Position numbers and translations under genes: made by a program. A DNA stretch of 27,466 nt from Bacteroidales bacterium UBA5548 (GTDB taxonomy: Bacteria > Bacteroidota > Bacteroidia > Bacteroidales > UBA932): the NCBI GenBank assembly GCA_002425935.1, contig DINE01000004.1, forward strand, positions 1 to 27,466. Reading direction: 5' to 3'. The notes beneath the pieces were generated by a model. It had not been told where the DNA came from and searched no databases. It was given only the letters and a program-made list of their open reading frames with translations. Shown here piece by piece: positions 1 through 7,259 of this stretch. Numbering within the stretch: the first letter of the stretch is position 1; every line of letters begins with the position of its first letter.

Positions 1-10
1 TTTTTTGCAT

Positions 11-40
11 AAAAAAAGAGACTAAATCTGGGTTTTAGTC
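11..40 (-). terminator. Rho-independent terminator downstream of tRNA-Ser
   Basis: Read on the minus strand, GACTAAA pairs perfectly with TTTAGTC across a 7-nt loop (plus-strand arms 20-26 and 34-40) and is followed by a run of T (plus-strand A run 11-17). It lies about 50 nt beyond the 3' end of the minus-strand tRNA-Ser, which fits termination of the tRNA transcript. The inner arm is also one copy of a 12-bp tandem repeat, so the same left arm could pair with the next copy. Confidence 0.7.
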
Positions 41-58
41 CCCGATTTAGTCCCCGAT
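34..58. repeat. Two-copy 12-bp tandem repeat beside tRNA-Ser
   Basis: The unit TTTAGTCCCCGA occurs twice with no mismatch (34-45 and 46-57), followed by T. It sits 34 bp from the 3' end of the tRNA-Ser gene, the side on which tRNA-targeting integrases leave attachment sites. No integrase gene is in the window, so the role is unknown. The first copy also supplies one arm of the terminator hairpin. Confidence 0.8.
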
Positions 59-91
59 ACTTGCAACTATCTCATTTTCAGTAGTAGTTGC

Positions 92-177
92 GGTGAGGGG
101 GGGATTCGAACCCCCGGAACCCTTACGAGTTCGGCAGTTTAGCAAACTGCTGGTTTCAGCCACTCACCCACCTCACC
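92..177 (-). tRNA. tRNA-Ser (anticodon GCT)
   Basis: The reverse complement folds as an 86-nt class II tRNA. The acceptor arms GGTGAGG and CCTCACC pair fully. The anticodon arm CAG-TTTGCTAAA-CTG presents GCT. A long variable arm (GAAC ... GTTC) is typical of serine tRNAs, and the T arm carries GGTTCGAATCC. The CCA end is not encoded. The gene reads AGC/AGU serine codons. A promoter lies about 30 bp upstream and a hairpin terminator about 50 bp downstream, so it appears to be a single-gene unit. Confidence 0.96.
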
Positions 178-206
178 AAAATCTTGCGGGCTGGCCGAAA
201 GGACTG

Positions 207-236
207 CAAATATACGAATTCTTTTAAATCTGCAAA
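207..236 (-). promoter_or_regulatory. Bacteroidota-type promoter of tRNA-Ser
   Basis: On the minus strand there is a -33 type TTTG (plus 233-236) and, 18 bp on, TATATTTG (plus 207-214), matching the Bacteroidota sigma-A consensus TTTG-N~19-TAnnTTTG. The tRNA 5' end is 29 bp further. This is the best two-box promoter match in the window. Confidence 0.75.
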
Positions 237-273
237 TAAATGTCTAACTCTTCTTATGTAAAATGTTGGATAT

Positions 274-297
274 GTGCTGACAGCCTTGTCGCAAGCT
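274..297. repeat. 24-bp direct repeat, copy 1
   Basis: This 24-bp segment is repeated exactly at 526-549. It is built of two small palindromes: GCTG-A-CAGC, then CTTG-TCG-CAAG. The flanks differ between copies. The two copies bracket a 228-bp gene-poor stretch. It may be a fragment of a dispersed intergenic repeat. Confidence 0.85.
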
Positions 298-370
298 TTG
301 TTTAAGTTGCAAAAATGAATGATAAGCTATTTGCTGGGTTTGCAGGTAATTTCATAACGTTTATTTATAA

Positions 371-412
371 AACAAACCCCAAAAGCTTTTGTGTAACTCT
401 TGGGGTTTTGTT
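371..412. terminator. Terminator-like hairpin in the tRNA-floA gap
   Basis: AACAAACCCCAA (371-382) pairs with TTGGGGTTTTGTT (400-412) with one bulged base and a 17-nt loop. A-rich and T-rich flanks allow it to work in either direction. It could end floA-side transcripts (minus), although it lies about 150 bp beyond the floA stop. The secDF terminator at 7104-7147 has a very similar CCCCAAA/TTTGGGG core. Confidence 0.55.
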
Positions 413-442
413 AAGTGTTTTGCTTGCAGGGTTTATTGTTAG

Positions 443-525
443 TGTCTTGTGACACAGGTGTCAGCTAAGGAAAACTTTGGCTCCCGAAGAGGGAGGGGAC
501 CCGCCGTAGGTGGGGAGGATTTTCC
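443..525. other. Palindrome-rich segment, likely intergenic repeat element
   Basis: The gene-poor stretch 178-557 contains here a nested set GTGTC-ttgt-GACAC-ag-GTGTC (443-462), then a segment opened by GGAAAA (469-474) and closed by TTTTCC (520-525), which encloses CTCCC-gaaga-GGGAG (481-495) and a G/C-rich core. The second 24-bp direct repeat begins directly at 526. Such compact palindromes in a non-coding gap suggest a REP-like or MITE-like repeat. This cannot be tested within the window because no second copy of the core is seen. Confidence 0.5.
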
Positions 526-549
526 GTGCTGACAGCCTTGTCGCAAGCT
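526..549. repeat. 24-bp direct repeat, copy 2
   Basis: Exact copy of 274-297, ending 8 bp before the floA stop codon on the minus strand. It directly follows the closing TTTTCC of the palindrome-rich segment. It would be transcribed in the floA 3' untranslated region. Confidence 0.85.
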
Positions 550-557
550 GCAAGAAT

Positions 558-1523
558 TTATTTTTGCGGCTTGGCAATGTTTTCGCGCATTTCGGTGTCG
601 GCCTGGATGTTGCGGAACTTGTAGTAGTCCATTATACCCATGTTGCCTGAGCGGAATGCTTCGGCCATTGCCATCGGGATCTGTGCTTCGGCTTCGATCA
701 CTTTGGCGCGGGCCTCTTGTGCTTTGGCCTTCATCTCTTGTTCCAGGGCGACGGCCATGGCGCGTTTCTCTTCGGCACGTGCTTGTGCGATGTTCTTGTC
801 GGCGTTGGCCTGATCCATCTGAAGGGCGGCTCCGATGTTACGTCCGATATCTATGTCGGCGATGTCAATTGAGAGGATTTCGAATGCTGTTCCTGCGTCG
901 AGGCCCTTTTCCAGTACAACGCGCGAGATTGAGTCGGGGTTCTCGAGTACAGATTTGTGACTTTCGGCAGAGCCGATGCTAGATACAATTCCTTCGCCAA
1001 CGCGGGCAAGAACGGTCTCTTCGCCGGCACCTCCCACGAGTTGTTTGATGTTGGCGCGTACTGTAACGCGGGCTTTGGCTATAAGCTGGATTCCGTCTTT
1101 AGCGACTGCGGTAACCGGAGGGGTGTTGATAACCTTTGGGTTAACGGACATCTGTACAGCTTCGAATACATCACGGCCGGCCAGGTCTATGGCGGCTGCC
1201 ATCTTGAAGTTGAGTGCGATGTTTGCTTTGTCGGCAGAGATTAGTGCGTTTACCACTTTTGACACGTTGCCCTTTGCAAGGTAGTGCGCCTCAAGTTCGT
1301 TGGGGTTAAGCTGCAGGCCGGCCTTTGTTCCGGTGATCATTGCCATAACGATTGTTCCCGGAGGAACTTTACGCCAGCGCATGAGCACAAGCTGCAGGAG
1401 CGACATTTTTACTCCGGAGATGAGTGCCTGAAACCAGAGTGTGATTGGGAAAAACCATAAAAGAATGGTAAGTCCTACAAGGGATATTCCTATCCAAACC
1501 AAAAATACGGTAATGCTTTCCAT
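558..1523 (-). CDS. floA: Flotillin-like protein FloA
   Basis: This 321-residue protein matches the bacterial FloA/YqfA family (formerly UPF0365) over its length. FloA is a membrane-bound SPFH-type scaffold of functional membrane microdomains. Residues about 5-50 hold a hydrophobic hairpin-like segment, followed by the family signature around 53-75 (KVPPGTIVMAMITGTKAGL, NPNELEAHYLAKGNV), the SPFH-like core to about 235, and an Ala/Glu/Lys-rich helical region (about 236-290) expected to mediate oligomerisation. The length is usual for the family. The ATG lies 5 bp after the nfeD stop, so the two are an operon. NfeD and flotillins are a known functional pair. The 3' untranslated region carries a 24-bp repeat and palindromes. 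Confidence 0.95.
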   Translation of the reverse strand: MESITVFLVWIGISLVGLTILLWFFPITLWFQALISGVKMSLLQLVLMRWRKVPPGTIVMAMITGTKAGLQLNPNELEAHYLAKGNVSKVVNALISADKANIALNFKMAAAIDLAGRDVFEAVQMSVNPKVINTPPVTAVAKDGIQLIAKARVTVRANIKQLVGGAGEETVLARVGEGIVSSIGSAESHKSVLENPDSISRVVLEKGLDAGTAFEILSIDIADIDIGRNIGAALQMDQANADKNIAQARAEEKRAMAVALEQEMKAKAQEARAKVIEAEAQIPMAMAEAFRSGNMGIMDYYKFRNIQADTEMRENIAKPQK

Positions 1524-1528
1524 AAAGT

Positions 1529-1993
1529 TTAATCTATTTGTTTTACAATAATTTTACTCTCTTCTGTGTTTACAATCTGGACCTTTGCGCCGTTGTTTAT
1601 GATGCCCGATCTTGAGTAAACTTCAACGTCGGTGTTGCCAAAGCGTACTTTACCGCCAGGGGCAAGTCTGCTGATTGCTACTCCCTGGGTGCCGGCTGTG
1701 AGGCCCTTCTCTTCGGGGGCGTTGTCTACTTTTGAGCTGATTGTGTCTCGCAGTGATATGTTTTTCCAGGTTTTTGAGCGGAGGATCAGCCATGTTGATA
1801 ACGAGGTGATTACTATTACGCACCCCAGGACTAAGAGGCCGGTTACCTGCCCGTACTCGACAAAGGCAAGGATTACGGCTCCGATAATTGATAAAAGTCC
1901 GATTACGCCGGCAAATCCGAAGCCGGGTATGATAAGCACTTCTATTGCAAGCAACAGTATCCCCAATGCAATGAGGGTTATTATTAGTGTCAT
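1529..1993 (-). CDS. NfeD family membrane protein
   Basis: This 154-residue protein has about three transmembrane segments in the first 75 residues, with the NfeD-type sequence EVLIIPGFGFAGVIGLLSIIGAVI. It ends in a small soluble OB-fold-like domain (about 95-154; GTQGVAISRLAPGGKVRFGN, then VYSRSGIINNGAKVQIV). NfeD proteins partner with flotillin-type SPFH proteins and are thought to help organise membrane domains. I chose the ATG at 1993: it opens directly into the first membrane helix, whereas the 30 residues of upstream open frame are charged, unlike the family, and overlap the end of the preceding gene. floA follows after 5 bp. A weak promoter-like TATATTG lies in the 40-bp gap upstream. 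Confidence 0.9.
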   Translation of the reverse strand: MTLIITLIALGILLLAIEVLIIPGFGFAGVIGLLSIIGAVILAFVEYGQVTGLLVLGCVIVITSLSTWLILRSKTWKNISLRDTISSKVDNAPEEKGLTAGTQGVAISRLAPGGKVRFGNTDVEVYSRSGIINNGAKVQIVNTEESKIIVKQID

Positions 1994-2033
1994 AAAGATG
2001 TTTTTAGAACTTTCGGGAACAATATACGAATTT

Positions 2034-3911
2034 TTATTCCGGAGTGGAACTAATTTCTTCAATTGTAAGGCCCTCGGCTCCAACTCCGGAGAGAAGGGTC
2101 ACTATCTGCTCTGCCTGTTGCCTGTTGGCAAAAGGGCCAATGAAGAATATTTCCCTTCCGTTAAGAACCTTCTTTGCAACGTCGCGGTCGGTGTTTCCTC
2201 TTATGATTTCAAGGACGGGCTGTGGCATGCCTGCAGGGTACCCTTCGATTTTTACCTGGAAGGTAGCTCTTGCTTCGCTCTTCTCTTCGAGCAGGCGTGC
2301 GTTTCTGATTGTTATGCTTTTACCCTGGCTGTAGGCCACTATCATTGCTGTCGGAAAGCCTGCTCTTTTAACTTTGGTAAGAGCGTCGGCCGCATCTGAG
2401 TATCTGAAGAACTGCCCGGCGGTGTAGAGCCATTTTCCGGTAGGGGTGCGGTTTTCGAATACGGGGCGCAGCCCTTTGAAGGCCTTAATCTCCGGCCTTG
2501 TGTTAACCACAAAGAGTTGTACTCTGTAAACCAGCCCGTCCGGGATTGAGTTGTCTTCTGCCATAACAGCTTCGGTCCCGACGGCAAAGGTGTAGTCGAA
2601 CAGCTTAACGGGTTCAAGAATTGTTATTGTGGGGAAGTTGCCAAAGGCGGTGAGCTGCGGTGTAAATGGTCTGTCAGCAGGTTTTTCGGGCTCTGCCTTT
2701 TTGTCGTTTTTGAAAAAGTCGTCTCTTCTTGGTATAATTGCCCCCTTACTCAGAAACTCCATTTCGCGCACCTGAAGCACTTCGTTTGCGGCTCTCAGGC
2801 GCGACTGTGTATTGATAAGGGAGAACTCTCCCTCCGATATCTTTCTCTCAAGAAGTGCTCTGTCGTCCTCGTTGGTGAGGGTGTTGTAGAGCGATCTGTT
2901 TTTTGCAATGTCGCGGTTGATGCTGTCTATCTCCCCCTGTATCTTCCTCACTTCGAATATCATCTTTGTGTAGGCTTCGGTTTCCGGAGTGGTTGAAAAC
3001 TCCTGCGCCGGTTCGCTCTTCTCGTCCTGCTTTTTTGCCGATGGAATCTCAAGCGATGCGATTCGCATTACCTCCAGAGTGTCGGTGATGGCTCTTCGTA
3101 CAGGGGTGCTCTCGTATTCGAAGCGGTATATCGATACTGAGTCGCGTGTTTTGGAGTTTCTTGCTGTCACCAGGTAGGTGAAGAGGCCATCCTCTGAGTT
3201 GATAAGCATAAGATCGTCATCTACAGAAGAGTAGGGGAAGCCGAGGTTTTGCGGAAGTCCCCAGTCGTTTATTTTTTCGTCCCAGTTGCTTACGTAAATG
3301 TCGTATCCGCCTATTCCAAAGTGGCCCGATGAGGCAAAGTAGAGCTGTTTTTTATTTGGGCTTAGGATTGGGTAGATTTCGTCTCCCGGTGAGTTTACGA
3401 GCGAGTTGAGTGGCTCAGGTGCCGACCAGTTGCTGCCGTCAACCTGCTGGATACGGTAGATGTCCCACCCTCCGTCCTGATCCTGAGCCGAGAAGTAGAT
3501 CACTTTGTCGTCTTCTCTTAAAAGAACCGGATTTGGGTTTGCGTTTCTTTGTATGTTGTAGTTAAGCGAGTCCGGCAGTTTTGCCCAGAAGCTCTTCTCA
3601 AGACCGGGGATATAAAGGAAAAAATCTTTCAGGGGGGCATCAATTTTTGCGGTCACTTTTGGCCTGGATGCGTACTGAAGCATCTGGATTCCGTTTTCGC
3701 TTTTTGCTATGAGAAGGTCAATCGACCGGATAAAAACCGAGTCGGTGCTCTCCTCCTGAATCTCTTGATATAGCTTTAAAGCATCATTAAAACGGTACTC
3801 TCTTCTCAGAGATTCCGCCCTCTCAAATTTAACCGCGCCCTCCTGAGTCTGTCCTGCCGCCAGGCTGTATGCCATCACGAAAAACAAGGGCAAGAGTATA
3901 GACCTTTTCAT
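2034..3911 (-). CDS. PD40-repeat and SPOR-domain envelope protein
   Basis: This 625-residue exported protein starts MKRSILLPLFFVMAYSLAAG, a clear signal peptide. Residues about 110-260 carry WD40-like/PD40 beta-propeller blades (YPILSPNKKQLYFASSG, GGYDIYVSNW). A coiled-coil-like Glu/Arg-rich stretch follows at about 310-395, then a low-complexity linker. The last ~170 residues hold two SPOR-like modules (VYRVQLFVV ... and FQVKIEGYP ... IFFIGPFANRQQAEQIV). SPOR domains bind denuded peptidoglycan, so a periplasmic, cell-wall-associated role is likely; the exact function is unknown. The start at 3911 is supported by the signal peptide and by a TAnnTTTG element just upstream; a longer open frame to 4043 would cross that promoter. 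nfeD follows after 40 bp. Confidence 0.8.
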   Translation of the reverse strand: MKRSILLPLFFVMAYSLAAGQTQEGAVKFERAESLRREYRFNDALKLYQEIQEESTDSVFIRSIDLLIAKSENGIQMLQYASRPKVTAKIDAPLKDFFLYIPGLEKSFWAKLPDSLNYNIQRNANPNPVLLREDDKVIYFSAQDQDGGWDIYRIQQVDGSNWSAPEPLNSLVNSPGDEIYPILSPNKKQLYFASSGHFGIGGYDIYVSNWDEKINDWGLPQNLGFPYSSVDDDLMLINSEDGLFTYLVTARNSKTRDSVSIYRFEYESTPVRRAITDTLEVMRIASLEIPSAKKQDEKSEPAQEFSTTPETEAYTKMIFEVRKIQGEIDSINRDIAKNRSLYNTLTNEDDRALLERKISEGEFSLINTQSRLRAANEVLQVREMEFLSKGAIIPRRDDFFKNDKKAEPEKPADRPFTPQLTAFGNFPTITILEPVKLFDYTFAVGTEAVMAEDNSIPDGLVYRVQLFVVNTRPEIKAFKGLRPVFENRTPTGKWLYTAGQFFRYSDAADALTKVKRAGFPTAMIVAYSQGKSITIRNARLLEEKSEARATFQVKIEGYPAGMPQPVLEIIRGNTDRDVAKKVLNGREIFFIGPFANRQQAEQIVTLLSGVGAEGLTIEEISSTPE

Positions 3912-3935
3912 ACATTGCTTATATATATAGGATAA

Positions 3936-3943
3936 CAAAAGTA
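3936..3943 (-). promoter_or_regulatory. -7 promoter element of the PD40/SPOR gene
   Basis: TACTTTTG on the minus strand matches TAnnTTTG and lies 24 bp before the ATG at 3911. No convincing -33 TTTG is seen at the usual spacing. It is divergent from the secDF element about 30 bp away. Confidence 0.6.
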
Positions 3944-3973
3944 CGAATTTCTTTATATTTTGGGAAAAAATAC

Positions 3974-3981
3974 TACTTTTG
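3974..3981 (+). promoter_or_regulatory. -7 promoter element of secDF
   Basis: TACTTTTG matches TAnnTTTG, 42 bp before the secDF ATG. It has the same 8-bp sequence as the divergent element for the PD40/SPOR gene, so the two promoters share a compact 111-bp intergenic region. Confidence 0.6.
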
Positions 3982-4023
3982 TGCTCTAATTTTCGTTGAA
4001 TTATATAATTTAAACACGATAAT

Positions 4024-7000
4024 ATGCAAAATAAAGGAGCCATCAGGCTTGTGGCAGTTTTAATCGCAATCGCCTGTATCTATCAACTCTCGTTTACCTG
4101 GGCAACCAGAAACCAGGAGAAGAAAGCAAAAGCTTATGCACAGAGAATGGTTGAGCTTGAGCAGAATTTACCTTCGTTCAGCCTAATTTCAGACCTCGAC
4201 AAGGCCTACTATCTGGACTCACTGGGAAGGGCAAAAGAGAGATTTTACATCGACTCAATAACAGCTGAGAAGGTATTCCTCGGATTTACCTACAAAGAGA
4301 TCAAAGAGAAGGAGATTAACCTTGGTCTTGACCTCAAAGGTGGTATGAACGTTATGCTCGAGGTTAGCGTACCGGAACTGGTAACTGCTCTTTCGGGCAA
4401 CAGTACCAACGCTCAGTTTGCCGAGGCGATGAAGCTTGCCAAATCGAATCTGTCGCCTTCGCGCACAGATTTTATCACCCTCTTCGGAGAGGCTTGGGAG
4501 CAGGTGGCACCGGGTCAGAGGATGTCTCAGATTTTCGGAACTTACGAGATGAGAGACAGAATTAAACCTGAGACCTCAAATGCAGATGTTTTGAAAGTTA
4601 TCAGAGAGGAGTCAGAGAGCGCAATCTCTAACTCGTTCAACGTTCTTAGAAACCGTATCCGCCGTTTTGGTGTTACACAGCCTAATATCCAGAAAATCGG
4701 AAGCACAGGAAGAATCCTTGTGGAGCTTCCAGGTGTTAAAGAGCCTGCCCGTGTAAGGAAACTCCTTCAGGGAACCGCTTCTCTTGAGTTCTGGGAGACT
4801 TACGAGAATCAGGAGGTCTATCCGTTCCTGATTGAGGCTAACAGAGTGGTTAAAGAGATGATGGATCTTGATAAAGAGGTTGCATCTAACGGAGTGACTG
4901 CAGACTCTTCTGCCGTTGCTGCTGCAGATACTGCAAAGACAGGTGCTGCATCGCTTTTGAGCGAGATTCAGGCAGAGGACTCAATGTCAGTTGCTGACGC
5001 TCAGTTAGCAGAGCAAAACCCTCTCTTCTTTGCTCTTAACCCGAATGTTAGTCAGGGTCAGCTTATCCCGGGTGCTTGCGTGGGAAGGGCTCACTACAGA
5101 GATACAGCAAAGATTGGTTCATGGCTGAGAGCCCCTCAGGTTCAGGCTGTGTTCCCTGCAGATATTAAACTTATGTGGTCGGTTAAGCCGATCGATCAGG
5201 CCGGTGTTATCTTCGAACTAATAGCTATCAAGAGCACTACCCGCGATGGTAAGGCTCCGCTTGACGGAGGTGTTATTACCGATGCTTCTAAATCTTTCGG
5301 ACAAACTTCGGGTAACCCTGAGGTTGACATGGCGATGAACGCCGAGGGTGCAAGAATCTGGGCAAGCATGACTGCAAACAATGTTGGCAGATGCATCGCA
5401 ATTGTTCTTGACGGAATGGTTTACTCTTACCCAAGGGTTAACTCAGAGATTACAGGTGGCCGCTCACAGATTTCAGGTAACTTTACCATTACAGAGGCCG
5501 ATGACCTTGCAAACGTTCTTAAGTCAGGTAAGCTCCCTGCTCCTGCAAGAATTGTTCAGGAGGCCGTTGTAGGTCCAAGCCTTGGTAGCGAGTCTATCAA
5601 CGCAGGTCTTATCTCATTTGTACTTGCCTTCCTGCTTGTACTTGCATATATGGTACTCTTCTACAGTGGTGCCGGTTTGGTTGCAAATATTGCACTCCTC
5701 ACTAACGTACTCTTCCTGTTTGGAGCGCTGGTTTCATTCGGAGCGGTTCTTACCCTTCCTGGTATCGCCGGTATCGTTCTGACACTGGGTATGGCGGTGG
5801 ATGCCAACGTTATTATCTATGAGCGTATAAAAGAGGAGATGAGGGGAGGAAAAGCTCTCAGGCTGGCAATAGCCGACGGTTACAAGAATGCCTACTCTGC
5901 AATTATAGACGGTAACCTTACAACAATCATCACAGGTATTGTGCTTGCAATCTTTGGTTCGGGTCCTGTTCAGGGATTTGCTACAACCCTTGTTATAGGT
6001 ATCATCACCTCGCTGATTACATCGATCTTCATTACAAGACTTGTATTTGAGTGGAGACTCGGCAAGAACAAGAATATTACATTCGACAACAAATTTACCC
6101 GCAACTTCCTGCAGAACACTAAGATTGACTTCGTGGGAATCCGTAAATATGCATACATCTTCTCAATCGCTATTACCATTATCGGTCTTGGGTTTATCTT
6201 CGGAAAAGGCTTCTCTTACGGCGTTGACTTTACAGGAGGTCGTACCTATGTGATCAGGTTTGACCAGGATGTTACTACAGGTGAAGTAAGAACTGCATTA
6301 CTTAAGGAGTTTGACGCATCTATAGAGGTTAAGCAGTTTGGCGGAGGAAGCCAGATGAAGGTTACTACCAAGTACATGATTGAGGACAACTCTGAGGCGA
6401 CAGATGCATTGGTTGACGGTAAAATCTACAACGCTCTTAAAGGCCTTTACACTAACGAGATGTCAATAGAGGAGTTTACAGCTACCACCGACAACCCTAA
6501 CGGTATTGTAAGTTCAGAGAAGGTTGGTCCGACTATCGCAGACGATATAAAGAGAGACGCCTTTATCGCCGTAATTATAGCGCTGATTGCAATATTTGCA
6601 TACATCGCAGTAAGATTCAGCAACTGGACATGGGGAACCGGAGGTCTTGTGGCCCTTATCCACGACGCCCTCTTTGTAATGAGCTTCTTTGCAATATTTA
6701 CCGGAGTGCTCCCGTTCAGCCTCGATGTCGATCAGTCGTTCATTGCCGCGGTACTTACAATTATCGGTTACTCGATAAACGACACCGTGGTTATCTTCGA
6801 CCGTATCAGGGAGTACAGAACACTTTATCCTAAGAGAGATCTTAGAGAGAATATTAACGAGGCCTTGAACAGCACATTGTCAAGAACAATCAACACAGGT
6901 GCTACCACTCTGGTTGTGTTACTTGCAATCGCTCTCTTTGGCGGTGAGGTTATCAGAGGATTCTCGGTTGCGCTTATCGTAGGTGTTGTAATCGGTACAT

Positions 7001-7083
7001 ATTCGTCACTATTCGTGGGTACTCCAATCGTTTACGACCTTTACAACAAAAAGATTGCTAAACAAGCTGCCAAAAAGCAGTAG
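4024..7083 (+). CDS. secDF: Protein translocase SecDF (SecD-SecF fusion)
   Basis: This 1019-residue inner-membrane protein fuses SecD and SecF, the usual form in Bacteroidota. It uses the proton gradient to pull translocating proteins through SecYEG. After an N-terminal helix (about 7-27), the SecD motif GLDLKGG is at 101-107, followed by the large periplasmic P1 domain with an Ala/Ser-rich insert (about 290-330). SecD helices contain AVDANVIIYERIKEE near 591. The SecF half begins with GVDFTGG near 733 and contains SINDTVVIFDRIRE near 917. Both halves keep the conserved membrane Asp and Arg residues needed for proton coupling. It is a single-gene unit with its own promoter and a strong terminator. 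Confidence 0.97.
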   Translation: MQNKGAIRLVAVLIAIACIYQLSFTWATRNQEKKAKAYAQRMVELEQNLPSFSLISDLDKAYYLDSLGRAKERFYIDSITAEKVFLGFTYKEIKEKEINLGLDLKGGMNVMLEVSVPELVTALSGNSTNAQFAEAMKLAKSNLSPSRTDFITLFGEAWEQVAPGQRMSQIFGTYEMRDRIKPETSNADVLKVIREESESAISNSFNVLRNRIRRFGVTQPNIQKIGSTGRILVELPGVKEPARVRKLLQGTASLEFWETYENQEVYPFLIEANRVVKEMMDLDKEVASNGVTADSSAVAAADTAKTGAASLLSEIQAEDSMSVADAQLAEQNPLFFALNPNVSQGQLIPGACVGRAHYRDTAKIGSWLRAPQVQAVFPADIKLMWSVKPIDQAGVIFELIAIKSTTRDGKAPLDGGVITDASKSFGQTSGNPEVDMAMNAEGARIWASMTANNVGRCIAIVLDGMVYSYPRVNSEITGGRSQISGNFTITEADDLANVLKSGKLPAPARIVQEAVVGPSLGSESINAGLISFVLAFLLVLAYMVLFYSGAGLVANIALLTNVLFLFGALVSFGAVLTLPGIAGIVLTLGMAVDANVIIYERIKEEMRGGKALRLAIADGYKNAYSAIIDGNLTTIITGIVLAIFGSGPVQGFATTLVIGIITSLITSIFITRLVFEWRLGKNKNITFDNKFTRNFLQNTKIDFVGIRKYAYIFSIAITIIGLGFIFGKGFSYGVDFTGGRTYVIRFDQDVTTGEVRTALLKEFDASIEVKQFGGGSQMKVTTKYMIEDNSEATDALVDGKIYNALKGLYTNEMSIEEFTATTDNPNGIVSSEKVGPTIADDIKRDAFIAVIIALIAIFAYIAVRFSNWTWGTGGLVALIHDALFVMSFFAIFTGVLPFSLDVDQSFIAAVLTIIGYSINDTVVIFDRIREYRTLYPKRDLRENINEALNSTLSRTINTGATTLVVLLAIALFGGEVIRGFSVALIVGVVIGTYSSLFVGTPIVYDLYNKKIAKQAAKKQ

Positions 7084-7103
7084 TCAGCATAAGCTTTTTA
7101 TTT

Positions 7104-7147
7104 AAAAACAGCCCCAAAGGTCGGTCAGACTTTTGGGGTTTGTTTTT
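7104..7147 (+). terminator. secDF terminator (likely bidirectional)
   Basis: AAAAACAGCCCCAAA (7104-7118) pairs with TTTGGGGTTTGTTTTT (7132-7147) with one bulge and a 13-nt loop. The A-rich left arm and T-rich right arm give the T run on either strand. It begins 20 bp after the secDF stop. Confidence 0.85.
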
Positions 7148-7198
7148 AAACATACCCGCATTCTCTGCCCTTCCCAAGGAGAGTGTTTTTTAAGTTTG

Positions 7199-7259
7199 CT
7201 TGTATAAAGTTTGGTATAAAATTATAACTTTGTAAAAATCTTAATTAAAAAGTTATAAT
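7199..7259 (+). promoter_or_regulatory. tnaA promoter with 11-bp inverted repeat
   Basis: TAACTTTG (7225-7232) matches TAnnTTTG, with CTTG (7199-7202) 22 bp upstream as a possible -33 box. A perfect 11-bp inverted repeat, ATTATAACTTT (7221-7231) and AAAGTTATAAT (7249-7259), overlaps the -7 element and ends at the base before the ATG at 7260. Its place on the promoter suggests a protein operator; most of its left arm would probably not be transcribed. No tnaC-like Trp leader ORF is seen. Confidence 0.6.

Noticed and set aside
656..1284. Several overlapping plus-strand open frames opposite floA
   Set aside because: They are antisense to a well-conserved gene, show no family resemblance and have no promoter or start context.
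1994..2083. 30-codon N-terminal extension of nfeD
   Set aside because: It overlaps the preceding gene, is charged and not family-like; the ATG at 1993 begins at the first membrane helix.
2342..2617. Minus-strand open frame inside the PD40/SPOR gene in another frame
   Set aside because: It is a shadow frame; the SPOR-domain frame is the one with recognisable protein sequence.
3912..4043. 44-codon N-terminal extension of the PD40/SPOR gene
   Set aside because: It would cross both divergent promoters and the secDF start and would bury the signal peptide.
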